64,000 bases of DNA from Membranipora membranacea (Eukaryota; Bryozoa; Gymnolaemata; Cheilostomatida; Membraniporidae), in NCBI GenBank assembly GCA_914767715.1, contig OU612066.1, forward strand, positions 39,282,283-39,346,282. Direction: 5' to 3'. The notes under the pieces were generated by a model. The model did not search any database. It was not told the DNA's origin and saw nothing but the letters and a program-made list of their open reading frames with translations. Shown here piece by piece: positions 1 through 12,723 of this stretch. Numbering within the stretch: position 1 is the first letter of the stretch; each line of letters starts with the position of its first letter. The position numbers were made by a program, and so were the translations under genes.

Positions 1-520
1 CCAGCTGATGTTACCCATGAGGTGTGCCTACTCCTAGTACTCTCTATTGATTGGCTCCGTTACTATTGTGATAAGAGATTTGTCTCAAGCAACGTAAAGG
101 TGTTGCAACTGCGGTGTGTAAGAATGCTGAATAGCTGATTATAGAATTGCCCAGGTTCTTGTTGCTTCACAAAATAGTTCTGATTGAACCATCTGCCACA
201 CAGCATGATCAAACAAGACACAGATATCTTGAAGGAGAGTGTTGTTTTAATGTTGCTGTTCTGTTAAAATTATAAAACATGCTTTGTCCTTGCTCCAATT
301 GTGTAATTATCAGTTGGGTTGAGCTTCCGTGCTTTCAGATTCAATTTCTTGCTTATTCTGCTTCTCTTGTCGGTATCCGATTGGGCAACTTATTCCGAAA
401 GTTATTCACTCAGATTATTAATGCATTAGCAAATAATTTAGGAAGGCGGCCTCCATCCAGTCCAGACATTTTAGCGAGAGGATTCCATACATCCATATGT
501 AAGTTGAAGATGTTCCCAAG
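1..520. other. AT-rich non-coding stretch
   Basis: No exon, known repeat or RNA gene is recognisable here. Short open frames exist, but none shows a domain or flanking splice signals that would support it. Confidence 0.5.
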
Positions 521-523
521 GAG

Positions 524-842
524 TCGTGTGTGGTCTGGCTGTTGAGGGTAAGGACTCGTGATCTTATGATCCAGGTTCGATTCCCAGCTCCGGCTGTCAT
601 TTATGATTTGGTACTGGCAAGCCATCCACCCTAGCCAGGTCTGTTCAGACCAGGACCATAAACAAAGGAGGTCTACTGTGTACAGGATAAAAATATCCCT
701 CTGCCTTTTCGAAAAAATAGTAGCCGGCAATGGTGGGCATGGTATAGGTTATTAGGTTATCTACCCCACACAAGCCACCTATGCTTAAGGGGGACTAATA
801 GGGCGGTCAAATCATACCTAGTCTAGTGTAGAGAAAAAAAAT
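524..842 (+). mobile_element. tRNA-headed SINE, copy A
   Basis: The head holds a good polymerase III B box (GGTTCGATTCC at 574-584), with an A-box-like TGGTCTGGCTGTTGAGG about 45 bases upstream. This is the layout of a tRNA-derived SINE. The body (GCCGGC, a GGCAAGCCAT-like block, CTGTTCAGACCAGGACC, then CCCCACACAAGCCACC and GGGCGGTCAAAT) recurs in inverted orientation at 7167-7484 and 21970-22292. It ends in an A-rich tail near 830-842. The tRNA of origin and the named SINE family were not determined. Confidence 0.75.
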
Positions 843-2210
843 ATATGTTGAGTTAGTGATTGATTTGCTCTGAGAAGAATTTTTGAAAATTTTGCAAATT
901 TTTACATTTTTTATACAATTTCAGCGTTGTCAGAATGTGTTAAGATTTCTTAGAGATTTATAAATCGGCATGTAACTTTCATTATACTGAAGTTTGCTGT
1001 CAGTCACTTTTTACATTCAGCCAACACATTATATAGTCCCATTCTGTATTCTTCATATGTTACCCTTGTGTGTTAATATTAGTTCAGAGAGATATATAGC
1101 GTGTATCTTGGAGAGTAAGGTTGTATTCATTATGTGCTCTCTATTGTTAACAATAGCAATTACAGACTATTAGTGAACTACTGTTTATCACTATACACAA
1201 CGACAGATTTTAGACATCACACCGACAATCTTATTGGATATTCAAGGATATTTCATCAATACTCTAATCTCTGGAGTTAACCACTTTTACTTCATTAGCT
1301 GGATTGATATCAGATATCAGCACTGTGTACCATATGCTGGTTAGGAGAGAGAAGCAGGGAAAGGTAACGCTAGGATTTACATCAAATTTACCAGACGTTG
1401 TATGAAAAACTAATGTTTGCAAGTCGCACAAAGAAGAAAGTGACCATTGCCAAACTTAGACACAGTAGCAGCGGTAAGATCTACATACATGAACACCTCA
1501 CTAAAATTCAGTCTGAGATGTATTTCAAGACTAAAGACATGGTGAAAGAGCTTGGCTACACGTTTGTATGGACCCAGGTATAATGAACATATATGTGCGG
1601 TATAATGAAAGATTTATGGGCATCCTTATCACTAGTGTAAATGATTGCGACTATCTTCAGGAGAACTCTACATCTGAAACCAATCAGTAAGCACCTATAC
1701 TAAGACCTTGCAAACAACAAAGCGCATCCGGTTTGGTCAAACCCTCGTTAAGCTTGTTACCAGATGGTCTCATCATTCAGAATGTTGAGTATTGTCCATC
1801 TTAATATAAGATATTTGCCTAAACATTTTGATGAGTTCAGACTAACTCCTGATTTGGTCAATAATGACATAATCTGTTTTTCTGAAACTTGGTTTAATGG
1901 CTCTCATTATGGCAACAATTCTCAGCTATCTGGTCATGTATTGATTCGTAAGGATAGAGGTTTGACTTCACGTTGTGGCGGACTGGCTGTTTATGTTAAA
2001 CATAAAATTCGAAAAAGTTGATTTGCCTTCATGTGGTGGGATCGAAGTTCTATGCATCAAAATTGTTATTGCTGAGTCTAGGTTTTGTTTGGTCCTTGTT
2101 TACAACCCACCTTGTGTTGCAAGCACCGATATTTCCAGTAATTTTAAAAGCTAATGGATGCCCAAAACTTACGAAAGCCAACTTTAATTATAGGTGATTT
2201 CAACATTGAC

Positions 2211-2441
2211 TGGTCCAGTATCAGTATGAGCAGTGTTATGGTCCGGTATCAGTATGAGCAGTGTTATGGTCCGGTATCAGTATGAGCAGTGTTATGGTCC
2301 GGTATCAGTATGAGGAGTGTTATGGTCCAGTATCAGTATGAGGAGTGTTATGGTCCGGTATCAGTATGAGCAGTGTTATGGTCCGGTATCAGTATGAGCA
2401 GTGTTATGGTCCGGTATCAGTATGAGCAGTGTTATGGTCCA
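2211..2441 (+). repeat. 28-bp minisatellite inside LINE endonuclease region
   Basis: About eight head-to-tail copies of a 28-bp unit containing GGTCCGGTATCAGTATGAGC, with C/G and G/A variants. It starts directly after the sequence encoding the IGDFNIDW endonuclease motif, and after it the LINE-like sequence resumes, so the array grew within the dead element. Confidence 0.9.
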
Positions 2442-2971
2442 GTAATTCACAAGCTAAAGAAAATCTTGAAACCCTTTTGAGACTTCATCAGTATGAGCAA
2501 CTCGTTAGAGTGTATACTAGATGTTTCAAAAATTCTCGTGCTACAATTGAGTTACTTTTCTCAAATTTTCAATAAGGCTTTAAAAAGTGACATTAGTGAC
2601 CATTTTGCAATTCAAACTTGAAAGTTAACCTAAAGGCCTAAGGCCTAAGGCTGGCTTAAAAGACCTAAGGCTGGCTTTTATTATGTCACAAAACGAGATA
2701 TTAGAAATGTGAAAGAAAGAGTTTTTAATAGTGCGAGATCTCTCGATTTTATTATTGCAGAGAATTGTCATTGTGTTCACAAAGCAGCAGATATTTTGGA
2801 ATCAAAAATAGAATTACTGGTGGAGCAGTTTGCACCATTTAAAGTGACAGTCCTACTAGGCCATGTTTGGTATAGATTTAAAGATCTTAGGCTTAAAAGT
2901 CATTAGGGCATATGAAATACAACAGCCTGTGAACCTAATTGCAGTAAAACTGCTGCAAAGTCTGAAAATTG

Positions 2972-3015
2972 GGATCATAGTGGATCATAGTGATCACTAT
3001 GATCCACTATGATCC
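2972..3015. repeat. 44-bp perfect palindrome
   Basis: The half GGATCATAGTGGATCATAGT, with a central GATC, is followed by its exact reverse complement without a loop. It lies within the decayed LINE and is not explained by it. Confidence 0.9.
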
Positions 3016-5505
3016 TTGCTGAAATAGTTGAAAAATAAACCAATTGTTATTTTCCACAATTTTAATTTTTTTAAAATTTTTATTTGCCCTATGAAATCAC
3101 GATATTCGATTTACTTGGCTAATATATCCACTTTTCTAATGGGACGGTCACTTTAAAACCCAACGTGTAAGGTAGAGACATGGGGGTCAGCAGATATCGA
3201 TTTTTTTATACACCGTTGGAAAGCTGCCGAGCTACTGATCGTTAATAGCCCATAATGAAAGCCCTGAATATCTAAAAAAGGTATTTTTCTAGCATTGGTG
3301 CAAATCTCAAAGAAGAGTCTAAACTAATAATTGTCCAACAAAACTTACTCAGGCTTCAATAATTTTCAGGCTTTCAGTTTTCCAAAATTCGATGTACAAG
3401 AAATCACATCAAGTGAAGTGTTTAAAGTACTAAGCAAATGAGGGGGTGCACGGGGATTAATCATGTGTAGTGACAGGCAAGACCATTGGCTGATCAGTGT
3501 AATTAGAGGTGGAGAAGGGCCTTGGCGTTCTCAAGTGGTCAAGTGTGTTATATAAGAAATTGTGATTTGCAGACACCTATAAATGAAGTTGAATAGCAGC
3601 ATATGATATAGCTATTGTTATGTTGGCTCATCACACCTGGGATTATAGGATTTTATTACAACGGCCAATTTCAATCTTGACAACGGTATCTAGGCAACCT
3701 CTGACACATCAATCATAAACGTCATAATTGACAAATAAGAGCCCGTAAAATTTGAAGCGGATGATTTGAAATCATTGGGACTGGGCAATTTTGACGTATT
3801 TTCACCACTTTCCGATGCGATTTTTGGAATAAAACTTTATTGGGCAAGTGTATCACACAATTCTGCTTTAGCACATACGATTCCCATTAAAAAGAATTAA
3901 CTACTGATCATCTTATTCCCGAAAAAGCAGGAGGAATTTGAATGCTGCTAACCCCATTTGAATTTGATATGGCTGGGTGATCGCTTTACGTTGACTGGGC
4001 CTTATATACTGGTCAAGCCACTTTAAATATCTTCACACATTTAAATCACGTAAAATTGGGGGATCAAATCAGATCCCTGCTTTTATTTATAAAATCCTAG
4101 AGCCTTTGATTCTCAATACATTGACACATATTGTGAATCTTAGCCTCAAATGTCAAGAGTTTCCAGATGTGTGGAAAAGGCCTTAGTAATTTCTATTTTC
4201 AAAAGTTGCAAGAAAAGATTGCCAAATAATCCATCAAGCATCCAGTTGGTACAGTGAAAATTGTCTCGTTCTAAAAAGCGGTATAACGGATACCGTGACC
4301 ATTTCCAATAAACAAAACATAAAACCTGTGGAACTTAAATTTGACAATCTCATTTTCAGACAATCAGACAGATTTAAGTACTAAGGTATGATTATCGATA
4401 ACAAATTAAATTTCAAATCGCACGCTGGTAAAATTACACAAAAGCTTCATCCAATAGTCACCAACATTCAACGTAATAGAAAATTCCTGACACCTCAATT
4501 ACCCATGGTTTGGTACATTGGCTTTATATGTTCAAATCTGGAATACAGCTCTCCTGTCTCATTTACAGCAAACGACTATGTCAAACAAGAATTTTTTTTT
4601 AATTGAGAATAGATCTTTGAAAATTATAGACTATGACAGTTTTAAGGGTAACACTTGAAAGACCAATTTTACTCAAAATTTATTAATCCTTGCTAATCTG
4701 TGATTTTCTCTTGTTCTAAGACAGGTAGAGATTCAAAAAAATACTCATCTGTGTCTGGTAAAGCCAAGTTAAATTTATCTCCCTCAAATTAACACAGCAT
4801 GGATATACAAGCAGCTCATTAAGGTGCTGGCTTGGGGATTAAAAGTGGAATATCTTTATCTGATCAACAAGCACATTGATTGCATGGTGAGATAACGGAC
4901 AAATTCCTCAAGAGTTTTTCCTCCTAACTCTTTTAGAAATGTTGTCCATTTCCGAACCGCAGACATATTTTATAACCTATCCTAATTAATTAAATTTTTA
5001 TTGGGCTTCGCGCAATACTACGAGAGTCTTTTATACCCTGTGTAAAATGAAAAAAACAGAATGGAAATCGGAGTACAGGTTCCTGAGAAATTCACATATG
5101 AAGTCAATTTTTGCAAAAGTGCAGAAGATCACTGTGATGAAGCCCTTGCTTCTTTCAAAGATGCCACCCGGAGCTATGTCCTCAAACTTCCCAATTATTA
5201 AGTTGTTATCATTTAATTTCACCCTACTGCTGCATTCTTCTATTTTTCCCCCAGCATTTGTGTATTAACTTGTGTAATGTTTTACTGCTAATTAATACCT
5301 GCGTGTACTTCGTAATTTTACCTGTCATTGTTCTTGATTTTTTAGTTACATGTCCTTTTAATTCTACACCGTATTAAATAAATATTTCTGTTTTCTGGGG
5401 ACAAGTCCTCAGGACTAATTCTTCTCCAGAATGAAAATGGAATATAAAATATAAAATATAAATAAAATATAATAATAAATATAATAAAATAAAATATAAA
5501 TAAAA

Positions 5506-6392
5506 AAATGATCTACATTAGCAGACAAACTCAACCAGTGTACAGCTATCAGTGTACAGCTATCAGTGAACAACATTATCTGGAACGCATTGAATCAGGA
5601 AAGAGGCTATCCATTCTGTGGTTTAAATTTTATAGTATTTATATGCTTAGGGAAGCATATAACATAATCAGCATTATATATATGATAGCTTTTATTTAGT
5701 AAATCCGACTGTGCTTAAATCTCAAAGAGAGGCATCAAGTAAGAACACTTAAGAAATAGATTATGCCTGATATGCGAAGGAACATCTAGTCCCTGATGTA
5801 TTTATAATCATTTTTTTATGAAAAGGACATTTTGCTTCTTCATACTCCTTTGTGTATGTCTATCAAGTAGGCTATATGGTATGTAAAGATCGTAGCAGAT
5901 GAACATCAATGAACTAAACCCATGGTTTCACCTCGTATGTTAGTGCATTTGAATCTGGTCTTAAAACTTAATTTTATCCTATTTCAGGAAGTTGGCTACT
6001 TCCAAATTTTTCTGCCTCCTACTTTTCCGTTTGATTGATTTATACAGCTATTGGTAACACAACTAGACTAGATATATACACAATTCTCAATTCCAAAAGA
6101 CATTTTAATCACGTAAGGTAGTATAATTATGAGCTAATGTCACCTGCCTTTGATATACACCATGGACAATATAGTTTATTAAAGTGGTTTTTGTCTCCGG
6201 AGATTCGTGTTGAACAGTTTGAACCCAAGAATCTCGTTATTATTTATCTGCAAATTGAATGACGTTGCAGTATTGTTAACTGACTCCCGCAAAAAAACGA
6301 CCCTGAACAATTTTGTAAACTGTCCCGGTAATCTTAACTGTGTACAGTCAGTGACGGATATACACTATACAACTAACCTTGGATCTAACTAC
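5506..6392. other. Non-coding stretch
   Basis: No gene, RNA or named repeat was recognised. Short open frames at 5508-5699 and 6207-6413 have no protein-family signature. Confidence 0.4.
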
Positions 6393-6620
6393 AATCACTG
6401 CTTCTTACACTGATTGTTAGAAACTAGTCACTGCTTCTACACTGATTGTTAGAAACTAGTCACTGCTTGTACACTGATTGTTAGAAACGAGTCATTGCTT
6501 CTTACACTGATTGTTAGAAACTAGTCACTGCTTCTCACACTGATTGTTAGAAACGAGTAACTGGTTCTTACACTGATTATTAGAGACTAGACATTAGGTC
6601 TTACACTGATTGTTAGAATT
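6393..6620. repeat. 32-33 bp tandem repeat, about 7 copies
   Basis: The core ACACTGATTGTTAGAAAC recurs about seven times at 32-34 bp spacing, with mismatches increasing towards the right end. Confidence 0.85.
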
Positions 6621-7166
6621 TTGAGAATTGATTCGACTACATGACCAGATTGTCTAAGGTTTACTGATACCTTGATTTCTTACATGTCCTACTGCGGCTT
6701 CTGACCTGCATCAGTGAACTTTACCATGAGATTGGCAAAAATACAACAGCTGCTTATAGCTGTGCTAGGTCAGTTTTTATTATGTGTTATTGTTTTTTGT
6801 CTATCTTATTATTACCTTTTTGAATATCCTTTATTTTAGCTCACAGTATTGCTCTGTCTGCATTAGCAAATAACATACGCTTGTGGTTCACACTCACAGC
6901 TCAATCCTTGACAGAGAAGCCCTGACACAGGGGCATCTATTCAGGTAGTAGAAGCTTCCTTAGATACTGAGTTGAGAGTATGGATGTCTGGCAGCTTATT
7001 GAGTCTCTCTCAGCGTCTGATTATGTGCAGCTCCATATTATTAGTGAGATCTACACATGCATCCATCTCCCAAAATTTATCTCGGTAATATGATCCCCAG
7101 TTCATTGGATTCATATTGGTCGTACTTAATCAGAAAAGTTGAACACATTAACTGGACTCAAAAACA
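6621..7166. other. Non-coding stretch
   Basis: I see no exon, RNA gene or recognisable repeat in this stretch. Confidence 0.4.
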
Positions 7167-7484
7167 AAAACAGTTTTTTTTTTCTTTTCACTAGATCTTA
7201 TTTGACCGCCCTGTTTAACAGGCCCCGAGTGGCTTGTGTGGGGTAGTACCCTTTTCCCTTGCCCGCCGTTGCCGACTACTCTTTTTTCGAAGAGGCAGAA
7301 GGGGATCTTTATACTGCATGCAAGCACACAGCAGACCTCCTGTATTTATGGTCCTGATCCGAACAGACCTGGCTAGGATGAATGGCTTGCCAGTGCCAAA
7401 TCAGAAATGACAGCCGGCACCGGGAATCGAACCTGGATCATAAGATCACAAGTCCGTACCCTTAACCGTCAGACCACTAGGAGA
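7167..7484 (-). mobile_element. tRNA-headed SINE, copy B
   Basis: This is the reverse-strand copy of the family at 524-842. On the plus strand it reads GGGAATCGAACC (the B box in reverse) near 7420, then the head ending at the 'CAGACCACT' block. The 3' tail is the T-run on the plus strand at about 7165-7185. It is closely similar to copy C (21970-22292) and less so to copy A, so B and C are younger or closer relatives. Confidence 0.8.
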
Positions 7485-8604
7485 ACTGAAGCCAAAAATG
7501 TGACAAGTGTTCTTGGGTAGGGAGCTGAAGCCAAAAAAAAAAAGAACTTGGGTAGCGACACTTTTGGCCTTGCTAAATTTGGAAGCAATGTATAGCTTTT
7601 CTTTACTTCTCTAGGGAAACTTAAAGGCATCAACCTGTTATTTTCGTCCCCTCAACAAATCCTATTCTTTTATAATATGAATAACTTGGTGATGTAGGTC
7701 AAAAATATTTCCACTAGCTAGGATGTGACAGATATGATATCCTGTAGGGAGTAAAATGTTACTATTTATTCGAAAAATGGTGCTTGGCAGTAAATATATA
7801 AAATTAAAAACTATATCTATGTACTATCATTACATATATAGCTATTTATATTCACCTAAATACTTGCTATCAGATGTTCACCCTGATAACCCTAAACAGA
7901 ACAAAATAATTGGTGCCTTATACATTTTGTATCCTTCTTCGCACAGACATCAATCTTTCCTTTCAAGATATCTTTCTGCTGATTCGTACACATTGTAGAT
8001 GCCTGATTCCCAATGTGTTTCCTAGTTCTACTAATTTGGGCCAAGGTTTGTATTGCGGGGGCCAAATGCTGTATTTAGGGCTAAGATTTGATATTGGGTC
8101 GCTTCAAGGCAGGGCCATGTTTGGCTGGTACAAAGTTTGGACAAGGCCAATTTTGGTTCAGGCCAAGTTTTCACTCCTCCATTTATTTGGTTTGTCTTCT
8201 TTTCAAATTTACTAACAAGGAGAATCCTTCGCCTTGTTGTGCCAAGAATAATAAATGCAATTGCAATGTTCAGATATGTGGTGAAGCTCACTCTAGGATA
8301 ATACAAAGTCAAGTTTGCAGCAAGAGCATCAAGTAGCTTATAGAGCCCAAATCAAAACAAGATTGACAGATCTGCACTTTTTATATAGACAATGTTACAT
8401 AAAAATAAGAAATTTCAAAACAGTAATCAGTGATACGCTTTAGAAAAACATAAATGTAAAACTGAAATGAAGACAATAAAATTAGTTTTACATGAGAGAC
8501 TGTTATTACGCAAACTGTCGCTGGATGAAGATTGTATAGATGTATATTACGATGATAGTAAAAATACTGTAAACACTGTAACAGCAGATATTACTCGTAG
8601 AAAA
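7485..8604. other. Non-coding stretch downstream of TRIM-like gene
   Basis: Apart from a degenerate run of 'GGCCAAG...TTTGG' blocks around 8038-8175, nothing recognisable is present. The open frames here (for example 7910-8215 and 8031-8312) are products of that low-complexity run. Confidence 0.4.
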
Positions 8605-8868
8605 TCAGTCAATGTTATACATTCGAACACCCCGATCAGATGCTACAGCGAGCCGATTATTTGAATGAGAGAAAGAGACATTTGACACTTTACCAAATCC
8701 TGTGTTGAAGCTGCCCAGCTCTTCACCTGAAAATAATGTTAACATGGTAGTTGAACAATAAAAATATACTGAACTGAAGGCATACTGAAACCTTACATGA
8801 TATAACACGCCAATTACTTTGAAATATGAATCAATCAAACTTCTATTCAATAATATATGAATGTGTAC

Positions 8869-9603
8869 CAGTGGTTGATATGAAGGATACCAATCCTTTG
8901 TTACTGCCGACATAGATTACTCCATTACTGTCGCTTGTTATTCCTGTGGGCCATCAGATATCATCACAAATCCATATTCTCTGTACATCCCCAACAGCAA
9001 AGTTAAGACTGAACATTGAGACAGAATTCTTTCCATTATCAGATATGACCACGCGATTATCAGTGAGGAGGTGAATACCCAGAGGTCGATGTACCGAAGG
9101 TAGTTTTACTTCAAGTCTGCAGTGGCCATCATAATCAAAACAATACAGCAATCCTTTGCATGAATCAACAGTAACCAAATAGTTTGGGCAAACGTCCATA
9201 TATACTCTTTTGCTTTTCTTGGACCAATGTTGGGAGAAACAGAAGTGGGAGTTGCTTTTAGGTTTCCAAAAGTTTCTCTGGGTCTCAAACTCTATTCTCG
9301 CATTGCGATATTGGTTTAACATTGATATCACCAGCGTGTCGCCAAACACTCTAATTGCTTGACAAGTAACACCATCGTCCTTGAAATCATCTTTCAACTC
9401 AAAAATATTGTAATCTCGATCCCATAAGGTGACGCCTTTCTCAGTTGCCCAGTAGAAAAGGCCTTCGCGACAAGCCACTGAGAGGCTCGAGTCATCATCC
9501 AAATTCACCCAACGACCAATATCAGGACACCCAAATCTGTCATCCTCAGTTACAAACCATTTATGATCTGTACACTCAGATAAAGTTGCGGAAGCTCCCT
9601 CCT
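8869..9603 (-). CDS. NHL/beta-propeller exon of the TRIM-like gene
   Basis: This is the longest exon of the decayed gene. It is open from the acceptor (AG at 9605-9604) to an in-frame TGA at 8954-8956. After that the same frame continues with WPTGITSDSNGVIYVGS, a good propeller blade, and reaches a GT donor at 8868-8867. The next exon starts at 8726 in matching phase and runs to a TGA at 8605. Repeated 'GVTLWDRDYN', 'KGLLYCFDYDGHC' and 'LLTDNRVVISDNGKNSVSMF' segments are blade-like. The TGA sits between conserved sequence on both sides, so it is a nonsense change rather than the natural end. Confidence 0.7.
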
Positions 9604-10892
9604 CTATATACAATGAACAAAAGAAAGGTCAGTAGAGTGGGACTCAGACTACTAGGATGTCTAAATAACGCACAGACAGACAAATAAGCTACAGGTGGGA
9701 GATAGCCATATGATTGGAGACAATGTGTGCATCGTTACATTACGTTACGTTACGGCTGTTATCAAATTAATAAACAGTCAACAAGGATATTCCTGAAATG
9801 TAACAAAAAATTACCACACATGATAATCCACAACATCTATCCTTCTGAGCTCTATTGAGAAGGATCACATTACAAGGCCATCAATATAAATTTTATCCAT
9901 GAGTGGTAATTGGTGGAGTAATTATTTGAGATTACAAAATTGAAACCATACAGAGCTAACATAACTTACCACATGGGGGATTCTTCGGTTTTACAGCCGG
10001 GCTCTCCTGAAATGTACAAAGAAGTACAGCAAACACTCATAGCATATAATCACAAATATCCTTTTCAGGTTATTCCAATGATCATTTCGGATATAGATAT
10101 TAATGGGGTTGTGATTAACTTGATTTGTTGCCATTGCGAAATTTTATTAAAGAGTTGAGGAAGACACTGCTATTTATATCAACGTTGGTCGCGAGTTATC
10201 TCAAAACAGGATACTCAGTATTCTAGAGAATGAGCTCATCATGCTTTGTGGTTTAGAACAAATTTTGCTAAAGTTGCCTTAAATTACTTTGTGTAGAAAG
10301 AGAAGATTGATTGTTCCAGCCCTATTGAACTTTCATCCAATTTCGTTTTTCTACAGATAAATTCAACAAAGCAAAATAGTCATCATGTGACTGAAGAATG
10401 ATTTTGTTCTATCTAATAGAGGTGCACCAATCCTCACCTGGAATAGGACCGTATTCAATACCCACAGCATCATTCTCATTCTTTGCCAGATTTAGAATGG
10501 CTTGCTCCATTTGCTTTGTTAGCTCTTTATATTGCCTTATGACTTCAGATTCATTTTCCCTAAAAAGGACTTTGTGCACATTCCTCAACACTCCACTATG
10601 CACAACTCGTTGGGCAGCTTGATTGACCAGTGAGATATCTATAACCTGGAAGCACTGCTCACGGTAGTCAGTCAGTTTTTTTATCTCTCCATCTACATGT
10701 AGATTAATTTTCTCCACCTTGTCAAATATTGCAAATATGACACTAATTGAAAATATGATGCAAATTATAATCTTTGATTGTTTGTATCAAAAGTGATTCT
10801 AGGAGTAGGAACATGAAAACCCGAAACAATAATTACAAATATGAAAAAAAATTTAATGTGAAAGTGACATGAAAACAAATAGCAGTATTAGT

Positions 10893-11230
10893 CCGGTGGC
10901 AGCCCCCTCTTATCTTGTCACTCCCATTTACGATTTTGGGTGGATAGGGTTTGTCAGTTGTTTCTGGTAGAGTTTTTCATGCTGACCGCAATGGTAATAT
11001 TGTACCTAACACTTAGTTGCACAATAGGCCGCTAATTGCCAAAAACGCAGCCGGCAAAAGGGAAAGTGATCAAAAATAGATGATATGGTTTCAGAACATC
11101 CAGAATCAGAAAGAGCATGTCATAATTAGTGGATAAACAAGTTTTCATGGAACTGCTGCCATAAATAGCCGAGATGCAGCCAACAACAGTTGCAATACCC
11201 CCTTAATCACCTGTATGTAACCATCATTAA
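10893..11230 (+). mobile_element. Transposon fragment, inverted partner of 11600-11890
   Basis: The segment from about 10970 (GAGTTTTTCATGCTGACC) to 11225 is an inverted, diverged copy of 11600-11870. It carries several stops. The block around 10910-10955 also recurs in inverted orientation at 16075-16140, so this is an interspersed family. The type of element is unknown. Confidence 0.6.
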
Positions 11231-11599
11231 AACAAAAGAACATTTCAATTTTGCTGGCGCCTTGAAAACTAGCTTAGGATGTTCTTGGAGATCTGAATTT
11301 TTTATCTTGACCTTGTATTGACCCTCCCATCGCATATCAACAGTTTTCAATACTCTGGGTGTTTCGCTTTTCGAATGGTACGTATTTTTAAGTTTCCATT
11401 ATAGTATCATAAAGATAGTTTTTATAAGGTTATAGAGCGTAAAGCAAAAATTAACTCCTTCAAATATCATAAAAAAAGTGCGGACCAAAATATTTTTGGT
11501 CATCGATGGTGTCAATACATAACCACCATAAGAAAATCAGAACTCTAAGAGCGGACGAAGGCAGTTTCCAAGGGTCAGCAAAACTGATAAAGAAGTTCC

Positions 11600-11890
11600 G
11601 CTTTAATGGAGGTTATATACAGGTAATATAAGTGGGTATTGAAACCGTTGTTGGTCCACATCTCGTCTATTTATGACAGCAGCCCCGTGGAAACCTGGAG
11701 ATCCACTAATTATGATAGGCTTTTTCAGATTTTGGATGTTTTGTAACCACATCATCAATTTTTGATCACTTTCCCTTTTTATGACAGCGTTTTGGGCAAT
11801 AAGCCGCCTATTTTGCAACTTATTGTTAGGTACAATATCACCATTGGGATCAGCATGAAAAACTCTTAGGCCAGCAGCGGCTATACATAA
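11600..11890 (-). mobile_element. Transposon-derived coding relic, unknown family
   Basis: An open frame runs on the minus strand from about 11880 to a stop at 11603, with segments LRVFHADPNGDIVPN, QNRRLIAQNAVIKRESDQK and KKPIIISGSPGFHGAAVINR. The plus-strand copy at about 10970-11225 has the same sequence with stops, which shows a repeated element. I do not recognise the family. Confidence 0.5.
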
Positions 11891-11959
11891 AAGGCTCTAA
11901 AAATTACATCTGTGTAAGTGTCTTGAACAGAGAAAATTGAAGACTGTATCTGGTGTAGT

Positions 11960-12415
11960 TTTTTATGGCCGTTCTGATGACGCATATGTACCACTTCACA
12001 AATGGGGCAAAAAGGGGCGAATCCAAGTAAGAAACACGAAAAAGGGGGTTAAAAGGGCGTTTTTTGCAATTTAACTTCTCTTGGCAAAGTTCATAGAATG
12101 AAGCAGTGTCATTGAATTTTTTTTTATCAATATCATGCATATCTTGAGTAGTCTTTGGGAAAATATCATACTGCTAAACCCAATGGTTGACGTTTTACAG
12201 ACAAATTGTAGTCACCCCTCGAACACAGTGGCATAATAATAGGTTTTGTGCAAGCGTGCAAGAATAACAGTGATAAATGTACTTCTCATGTCATTTTTCA
12301 TGATTTGTTTATAAAAAGACCCCATCATAAAGTATCTGGTAGCAGTGTAATAATAAATTGAGAATGTATGAGAAAGGGGTGGATCCAGTTGGGATGTGAA
12401 AAACAGGTAAACGTT
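11960..12415 (-). repeat. About 460-bp duplicated transposon segment, copy 1
   Basis: It is directly repeated at about 12690-13145 with perhaps 15-20% differences, judged by eye. Shared blocks include GGCCGTTCTGATG, GGATCCAAGTAAGAAAC, AAAATATCATACTGCTAAA and GATGCGAAAAACAGGTAAA-like ends. Minus-strand reading gives RPF..FVKWYICVIRTAIK. Confidence 0.75.
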
Positions 12416-12540
12416 TATGAAGTTTTATTCTGGTAAAGCGTGTAATCTGATTATGTATTTTGAATTTAATAGCTATTTTAAATAGCACATAAGTATAACT
12501 GCTAAAACAAAACAAAGAAAGGATGCAAATTCATACTAGT

Positions 12541-12723
12541 TTAAAGGTAAAGGTCTTCATCATCGGTAATTTGGTCATACTCATCTTGCTGAGTGTCGTC
12601 CCTGCCATTGTCGCATTGAAGGCATCCACACAATTGCGTACAATGCAAACCGGCCTTCAAACATGAGCACCCACCGCTTTTGTCTGGGGTAGTTTTTATG
12701 GCCGTTCTGATGGCGCATATGTA
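12541..12723 (-). mobile_element. CXC (cysteine-rich) C-terminus of a transposon-like protein
   Basis: The minus-strand frame from about 12723 to the TAA at 12541-12543 encodes AIRTAIKTTPDKSGG, then the cysteine cluster CSCLKAGLHCTQLCGCLQC, then an acidic tail ending TDDEDLYL. The spacing resembles tesmin/TSO1-like CXC motifs, which occur in chromatin proteins and also at the C-termini of repeated metazoan transposon proteins. The duplicate at 11960-12140 has lost the cysteine part. Because the segment lies in a repeat cluster inside an intron, I favour transposon origin. Confidence 0.55.

Larger units (their letters stand above)
1390..5505 (+). mobile_element. Degenerate CR1/L2-like LINE retrotransposon
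   Basis: An open stretch at 1398-1583 resembles the C-terminal part of a LINE ORF1 (a basic segment, then KELGYTFVWTQ before a stop). From 1764 the frame gives an endonuclease-like start (HLNIRYLPKHFDEF, then CFSETWF). After a frame change it gives IGDFNIDW near 2190-2215, a typical APE-endonuclease motif. A linker segment ending in EQFAPFK lies near 2840. About 4050-4180 resembles the start of the reverse transcriptase (a lysine/glycine-rich 'SGIKSDP' region, then LSLKCQEFPDVWK). At 4388-4606 the frame gives the post-palm region (GMIIDNKLNFKSH). No FADD-type catalytic palm is visible between these, and there are many stops, so the copy is internally deleted and dead. The 3' end is an A/T-rich simple tail (about 5445-5505). 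Confidence 0.7.

Noticed and set aside
4388-4606. 72-codon frame as an independent small gene
   Set aside because: The GMIIDNKLNFKSH motif is the post-palm part of the LINE reverse transcriptase.
8954-8956. In-frame TGA read as selenocysteine
   Set aside because: TRIM propellers are not selenoproteins, no SECIS-like hairpin was recognised, and the gene has three other lesions.
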